Source of the DNA: Sphingomonas sp. IW22 | Lineage (GTDB): Bacteria; Pseudomonadota; Alphaproteobacteria; Sphingomonadales; Sphingomonadaceae | DNA: 64,000 bases | Direction of reading: 5' to 3' | Assembly (NCBI RefSeq): GCF_041321155.1 | Contig: NZ_JBGGWB010000001.1 | Location: 1,426,001-1,490,000, forward strand | In this document: piece by piece, positions 60,165 to 64,000 of the stretch | Layout of the letters: each line of letters opens with the position of its first letter | Position numbering within the stretch: position 1 is the stretch's first letter | Program-made: the position numbers and the translations under genes | Notes under the pieces: generated by a model | The model's input: the letters and a program-made list of their open reading frames with translations, nothing else | Databases searched by the model: none | What the model was told of the DNA's origin: nothing

Positions 60165-61655
60165 TCAGGCGGCCCTGTCGGTCGTCGCGGCAGATCCGCA
60201 ATATCGCGCAACATAGGCGCCGTGGTCGGGGAGCTTTGCGACCGTCTGGGCCACCCGTTCGCGCAGAGTGGTCAGGAAACGCGCCATTTCCTCGTCACTC
60301 AGCCGCGCGGCGATGGGGTGCGACGACTGGGGCATGATGCCCTGCCCCATCATCACCTGAACCCAGCTGTTTTCGGCGAACAGTTCCTCGTTCTTGCGAA
60401 ACACGCGGCCCGTTTCGCGGAACAGCGCGATCTTCTGGGCCAGCGTATCGGGCACGTCCATCGCCGCGCATTGCCGCCAGAAGGGCGAATCGCGCCGGTC
60501 GGTCGCCTTGTAGTGCAGGATCAGGAAGTCGCGGATCTGGACCATGTCCTGAAGCTGCTGTTCGTTGAACTCCGCCACGTCGCTGGCATTGACCTGTCCC
60601 ATCGGCAGCATTCGGATCAGGCGCAGGATGGCCCGCTGGATCAGATGGATGCTGGTCGATTCCAGCGGCTCCATGAACCCGCCCGACAGGCCGATGGCGA
60701 TGCAGTTGCGCACCCATTGCCGCCGCCGCACCCCGCTGGTGAAGCTCAGGTGATTGGGCTCGGTCAGCACCTTGCCCTCGACATTGCCCAGCAGCCGATC
60801 AAGCGCGGCGTCGCGGTTCAGGTAACGGCTGCACCAGACCAGCCCGTTGCCCGTGCGGTGCTGAAGCGGGATGCGCCATTGCCAGCCCGCGTCATGTGCC
60901 ATGGCCCGGGTATAGGGCATGGGCGGCCCGACATTTTCGGTCTGGAGCGCAATGGCCGAATCGCACGGCAGCCAGTGGGTCCAGTCGTCGAAGCCCGCAT
61001 GCAGCGCCCCTTCGATCAACAGCGCGCGAAAACCCGTGCAGTCGAGGAACAGATCCCCCTCGATCCGTTCCCCGCGTTCCAGAAGCAGCGCCGCGATGTC
61101 GCCGCTTTCGCCGTCCAGCTCGACGTGCGCGATCCGCCCCTCGATACGGACGGCCCCGTCGGCTTCGGCCATCGCACGTAGAAACTGGGCATAGCGGGTC
61201 GAATCGAGCTGATAGGCATAGTTCAGCCCATTGTCGGGCAGATGCGCGAACCGCCCCTGCAACGCTGCCACCAGTTCAAGGCAGTAATCGTCATAGGGCG
61301 CGTCATGCCCGCGTGTGCGCCCGTTCATCCAGTAATGCTGGAACCCGGCGGCCCAGTGATCCTTACCGGTAATGCCAAAGGAGTGAAAATAGCGGTCGCT
61401 GCCGTCCTTCCACCCATCGAACAGGATGCCCAGCTTGAACGTCGCGCTGGTCGCACGCATGAAATCGGCCTCGTTGATGCCGAGCAGGCGGTTATAGGTG
61501 ACCAGCGGCGGAATGGTGGATTCCCCCACCCCCACGGTGCCGATCGCGTCTGATTCGATCAGCATCACCTGTGCCGCGCGGCCCATCGTCCGGGCAATCG
61601 CCGCAGCCGCCATCCAACCCGCCGTGCCGCCCCCTGCGACCACGATCCGCTTCAT
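60165..61655 (-). CDS. Flavin-dependent halogenase family protein (tryptophan 7-halogenase-like), canonical motif form
   Basis: 496 aa. Start at ATG 61655 after GGAGACGTG; an upstream ATG at 61670 overlaps the cupin stop. Seen: FAD motif VAGGGTAGW (7-14), GVGESTIPPLV, the essential-type Lys 74 in SATFKLGILFDGW, the full WxWxIP signature as WQWRIPLQHR, and GFMEPLESTSIHLIQ with the catalytic-type Glu. C-terminus WVQVMMGQGIMPQSSHPIA. The WxWxIP and Lys/Glu are all present, so real halogenating chemistry is possible. It belongs to a different subgroup from the halogenases at 1482 and 63395. Confidence 0.88.
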   Translation of the reverse strand: MKRIVVAGGGTAGWMAAAAIARTMGRAAQVMLIESDAIGTVGVGESTIPPLVTYNRLLGINEADFMRATSATFKLGILFDGWKDGSDRYFHSFGITGKDHWAAGFQHYWMNGRTRGHDAPYDDYCLELVAALQGRFAHLPDNGLNYAYQLDSTRYAQFLRAMAEADGAVRIEGRIAHVELDGESGDIAALLLERGERIEGDLFLDCTGFRALLIEGALHAGFDDWTHWLPCDSAIALQTENVGPPMPYTRAMAHDAGWQWRIPLQHRTGNGLVWCSRYLNRDAALDRLLGNVEGKVLTEPNHLSFTSGVRRRQWVRNCIAIGLSGGFMEPLESTSIHLIQRAILRLIRMLPMGQVNASDVAEFNEQQLQDMVQIRDFLILHYKATDRRDSPFWRQCAAMDVPDTLAQKIALFRETGRVFRKNEELFAENSWVQVMMGQGIMPQSSHPIAARLSDEEMARFLTTLRERVAQTVAKLPDHGAYVARYCGSAATTDRAA

Positions 61656-61666
61656 CACGTCTCCAT

Positions 61667-62692
61667 TCATCGGCTGAGCTGTCGCAACAGATACGCGCGC
61701 AGCCGCCCCGCCGTATCGGGGGTCAGCGGCGCCAGCACGCCGCGCCCCCCGTCGGGCAGGTGCGCGGCGGCGGCTTCGGCATCGCCAAACACATAATGGT
61801 CGAACAGCGCGCGCCAATGTTCGCGCTCGTCATCCGGCAGGTCCCGGATCGCCAGCAGCGCGTGGTTCAGTGCGTCCTGCGGATGGCCAAGCCAGCGCGG
61901 CGTTTCGCGCCACCAATAATTGACCAGGATGTTGAACGAATCCAGCGCCTCGACATGGTGCCACCACATGGCGGGCACATACAGCGCATCACCCGCCGCC
62001 AGATCGGCAACCTGCGCGCTGGCCAGCGCGTCGGCAAAGCGGGGGAAGCGTTCGAAATCGGGCGCGTGGAAATCGACCATGCTGACCGCGCGGCCCGCCG
62101 GGGTGTTGTCGATCGGGCCGAGATACAGGTTGGCGAACTGATCGCGCGGGAACAGTGTAAAGCGCCGCTGTCCGACCGCGACACAGGCCAGATTGTGCGG
62201 CACGTCGTTATGCGCCGCGATCCGGGTGCGCGTGCCGATCCAGATACTGGCCAGACAGGTGCGGTGACCCAGATCGACGTGATTGTCGGCATGCAGCCCG
62301 TCGAAGAAGTCATGGATGTCGACAGAGCCGAGATAGATGGTCGGGGCATCGGCCTGCCCTTCCCCCTCATCCATACGGGTGAAGATTTCGGGCAGGCGCG
62401 CCGACATCATGCGAAAGTTCATGCCCATCGCATCGTCATAGAACAGCCGGTCGCCGCCGGTGCCGACCGAAACCGCAAAGGCGCGGTCACGCGCGCGCGC
62501 CATAAGGTAATCGCGCGCCGCACGCGGCGACTGGCGCCCCGCCGCAACCAACGGCCAGTCCGCGACAAGTCCGCGCACAATGAACGGTGCATCCGCGTCG
62601 CGCAGCACCGCGTCCAGTGCGGCGGCGTCGGCCACCTCCACCTCCCGCACCGGTGGCAGCGCGGCGAAGATGTCGGTGCCGCTCTCAGCCAT
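61667..62692 (-). CDS. Cupin-like / JmjC-type Fe(II) and 2-oxoglutarate oxygenase candidate
   Basis: 341 aa paralogue of the protein at 6973. Seen: FIVRGLVADWPLVAAGRQSP, IYLGSVDIHDFFDGLHADN, metal motif HND in AAHNDVPHNLACVAVGQRRFTLFPRDQFANLYLGPIDNTPAG, distal His in YVPAMWWHHVEALDSFNILVNYWW, and a C-terminal FDHYVFGD segment. The HxD...H triad is complete. Its ATG lies inside the last codons of sapC (8-base overlap) and its stop overlaps a possible start of the halogenase. The partner target is unknown. Confidence 0.85.
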   Translation of the reverse strand: MAESGTDIFAALPPVREVEVADAAALDAVLRDADAPFIVRGLVADWPLVAAGRQSPRAARDYLMARARDRAFAVSVGTGGDRLFYDDAMGMNFRMMSARLPEIFTRMDEGEGQADAPTIYLGSVDIHDFFDGLHADNHVDLGHRTCLASIWIGTRTRIAAHNDVPHNLACVAVGQRRFTLFPRDQFANLYLGPIDNTPAGRAVSMVDFHAPDFERFPRFADALASAQVADLAAGDALYVPAMWWHHVEALDSFNILVNYWWRETPRWLGHPQDALNHALLAIRDLPDDEREHWRALFDHYVFGDAEAAAAHLPDGGRGVLAPLTPDTAGRLRAYLLRQLSR

Positions 62693-63395
62693 GGGCCTGT
62701 CGCCGGTTCCGGCGCGCGACCAGCGCCGAAATGTTGGTCAGTGAAGCCAGCGCCATGAAGATCGGCATCAGATGCCCGTCCCGGTGCAGCTCGCCAAGCG
62801 CGCCGCCGTCCAGCGCCCGCAGCTTTTCCTCATCGATCACATGATATCCGACCAGCCGGTTGGTCGAGCCGTCCTGTAACGTCACTTCCAGCGTGAACGG
62901 CTCCAGCAATTCGTAGCGCCGCAGTGCATCGAAGAACCCGGCCGAAGCCTGATAGCCCGTGTCCAGCGCGCGCAGTTGCTCGATCACCGCTTCCAGATAG
63001 GGAGTCGTTTGCCCGAATTCGTCGAACAGGCGAACACCGTCATCACGGATGCGCGGGCTGTCCAGGTCGATATGCACCTGTCGCGTGTCGCCGCCAGGCA
63101 CGGTGCCGATCAGGAAAGGCTGAATCGCCATCGCCAGCGGCAGCGCGCCTGCGTCCCAGCCGCTGCCATCCAGATAAAGGTTCTCGCCGGGTTCGAACCC
63201 GAACAGCGCATGGGCAGCGAAACGGTCGCTTTGCAGGTCCAGTCGGAACAGGATCGGATAGTCGTTCTGAACGCGCCGAAACTCGCTGGGCACGACGATC
63301 GCGCTCATCACGCCGTCGCCCATCGCCTCGCCGCGTGCATGCGTCACGCGCAGGTCACGATGGGTCTGGGGATCGAGAATCGCGTGGTTGGCCAT
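62685..63395 (-). CDS. SapC family protein
   Basis: 236 aa paralogue of the SapC at 6287. Seen: SEFRRVQNDYPILFRLDLQSDRFAAHALFGFEPGENLYLDGSGWDAGALPLAMAIQPFLIG, HIDLDSPRIRDDGVRLFDEFGQTTPYLEAV, FTLEVTLQDGSTNRLVGYHVIDEEKLRALDG, and a C-terminal RRNRRQ tail. No signal peptide. Start overlaps the halogenase stop (TGATG) and the end overlaps the cupin start. Function not established. Confidence 0.85.
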   Translation of the reverse strand: MANHAILDPQTHRDLRVTHARGEAMGDGVMSAIVVPSEFRRVQNDYPILFRLDLQSDRFAAHALFGFEPGENLYLDGSGWDAGALPLAMAIQPFLIGTVPGGDTRQVHIDLDSPRIRDDGVRLFDEFGQTTPYLEAVIEQLRALDTGYQASAGFFDALRRYELLEPFTLEVTLQDGSTNRLVGYHVIDEEKLRALDGGALGELHRDGHLMPIFMALASLTNISALVARRNRRQAHG

Positions 63396-64000
63396 CAGTA
63401 CTGACGCTCCGTTACGGGTACAGGTTGCGCGGCCCGGACCAGGGTGTCGAGCGCCGCGCGATTGGTTGGCAGGCTGGCCGCCAGTGTGCGGGCGCGCCGG
63501 GCGACCTGCTCGATCCGCTGGGCAACGGCGTCGGTGTCCTCGGCCCGCATAACGCCCGGCGGGGGCGTTGCGGCGCCCATGCCGTACAGCACATATTGAT
63601 AGCTGGCGGCAGGAAACACCTCCTCCACGCTGTCGAAATCATGGACAGAGGGAGGCTGATCACGCCACAGTCGGATCAAATGCGCCAGCCGGTCGGGAAT
63701 CGTCCCGTCGGCGCGGTGGTCACGCCAGTAATCGGACGTCCGCTCGCTTAGCACATAATGCAGCTTCAGAAATTCGACGATGCGGTCCCAGCGATAACGG
63801 AACAGGTCGTTGAATCGGCGCGCATGCAGCGGCATCGACGCGCGCGTCGCCGGGAAATTGTCGATCAGCGCGTCGAGGGACAATTCGATAGTGACGATGG
63901 CCGACGCCTCCAGCGGCTCCAGAAAGCCCGCCGATAGGCCGATGGCCAAGCAGTTACGCTCCCAAAAACGCTCCCGATGCCCCGACCGGAACGCCAGCTG
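63395..64000 (-). CDS. Flavin-dependent halogenase family protein, 5' end outside window
   Basis: The C-terminal ~200 residues of a third halogenase; the frame is open to base 64000. Seen: GHRERFWERNCLAIGLSAGFLEPLEASAIVTIELSLDAL (catalytic-type Glu region), FNDLFRYRWDRIVEFLKLHYVLSERTSDYWRDHR, and DSVEEVFPAASYQYVLYGMG, nearly identical to the end of the halogenase at 1482. The FAD and WxWxI segments lie beyond the window. Coupled to SapC by TGATG overlap. Confidence 0.82.
   Translation of the reverse strand, partial: QLAFRSGHRERFWERNCLAIGLSAGFLEPLEASAIVTIELSLDALIDNFPATRASMPLHARRFNDLFRYRWDRIVEFLKLHYVLSERTSDYWRDHRADGTIPDRLAHLIRLWRDQPPSVHDFDSVEEVFPAASYQYVLYGMGAATPPPGVMRAEDTDAVAQRIEQVARRARTLAASLPTNRAALDTLVRAAQPVPVTERQY

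Noticed and set aside
60165..61655. Halogenases as part of an antibiotic biosynthetic cluster
   Set aside because: No NRPS, PKS or tryptophan-modifying biosynthetic genes, no resistance or export genes nearby; the neighbours are SapC, cupin, LacI and TonB-receptor genes.

Overview
The window looks like a chromosomal stretch from a sphingomonad-type alphaproteobacterium (Sphingomonas or a close relative). This rests on high GC, Sphingomonas/Caulobacter-style genes (Oar-like TonB receptor, SapC, 'tryptophan halogenase' and cupin-like sets), a class I PHA synthase with a phasin, RegB/RegA beside a cyo quinol oxidase, a short RSH protein (Rel), and many ATGA/GTGA/TTGA start-stop overlaps. No rRNA, tRNA, CRISPR array, insertion sequence or prophage was seen. 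The assignment is inference from gene content, not from a marker gene.

Layout. 1-8.0 kb: the end of a carbohydrate-esterase gene, then a TonB-receptor module (halogenase, receptor, and divergently SapC and a JmjC/cupin protein). 8.0-22.3 kb: a plant-hemicellulose catabolic region with a GH27 alpha-galactosidase, two GH43 enzymes, xylulokinase, xylose isomerase, aldose 1-epimerase, a sugar-acid dehydratase, an arabinose/galactose 1-dehydrogenase, an AraD1-type enzyme and two FadR-type GntR regulators. 22.3-26.9 kb: housekeeping genes (CysQ-like phosphatase, PmbA, UbiA, small secreted protein, class II FBPase). 26.9-33.6 kb: one tightly packed minus-strand operon cyoABCD-surf1-regB-regA. 33.6-40.2 kb: MFS transporter, OmpR/EnvZ-type pair, and a carbonic anhydrase-SulP-carbonic anhydrase operon. 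40.2-54.7 kb: thiolase, rsmE, nth, dapB, an alaC-like aminotransferase, phaC and phasin, clpS, thioesterase, rel, hxlR-type regulator, cobB, era, gor. 54.7-59.1 kb: MBL-fold hydrolase, DUF3617 lipoprotein, M20 amidohydrolase, ada. 59.1-64 kb: a second, minus-strand halogenase/SapC/cupin module ending in a LacI-family regulator and running off the right edge.

How it works together. The left 20 kb reads as a hemicellulose (arabinoxylan/galactan) utilisation locus: deacetylation and debranching in the periplasm, TonB-dependent uptake, then the xylose isomerase route beside an oxidative arabinose/galactose route. Two short DNA motifs recur in front of these units: a LacI-type near-palindrome (1404, 6176, 11210, 15464) and a FadR-type T-N-GT-N3-AC-N-A site (9955, 15495, 20496, and a weaker one at 20569). 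They predict a two-regulator circuit. The halogenase/SapC/cupin sets at both ends are the least understood part: their association with TonB receptors is a known genomic pattern, but the substrate of the flavin and iron enzymes is not established.
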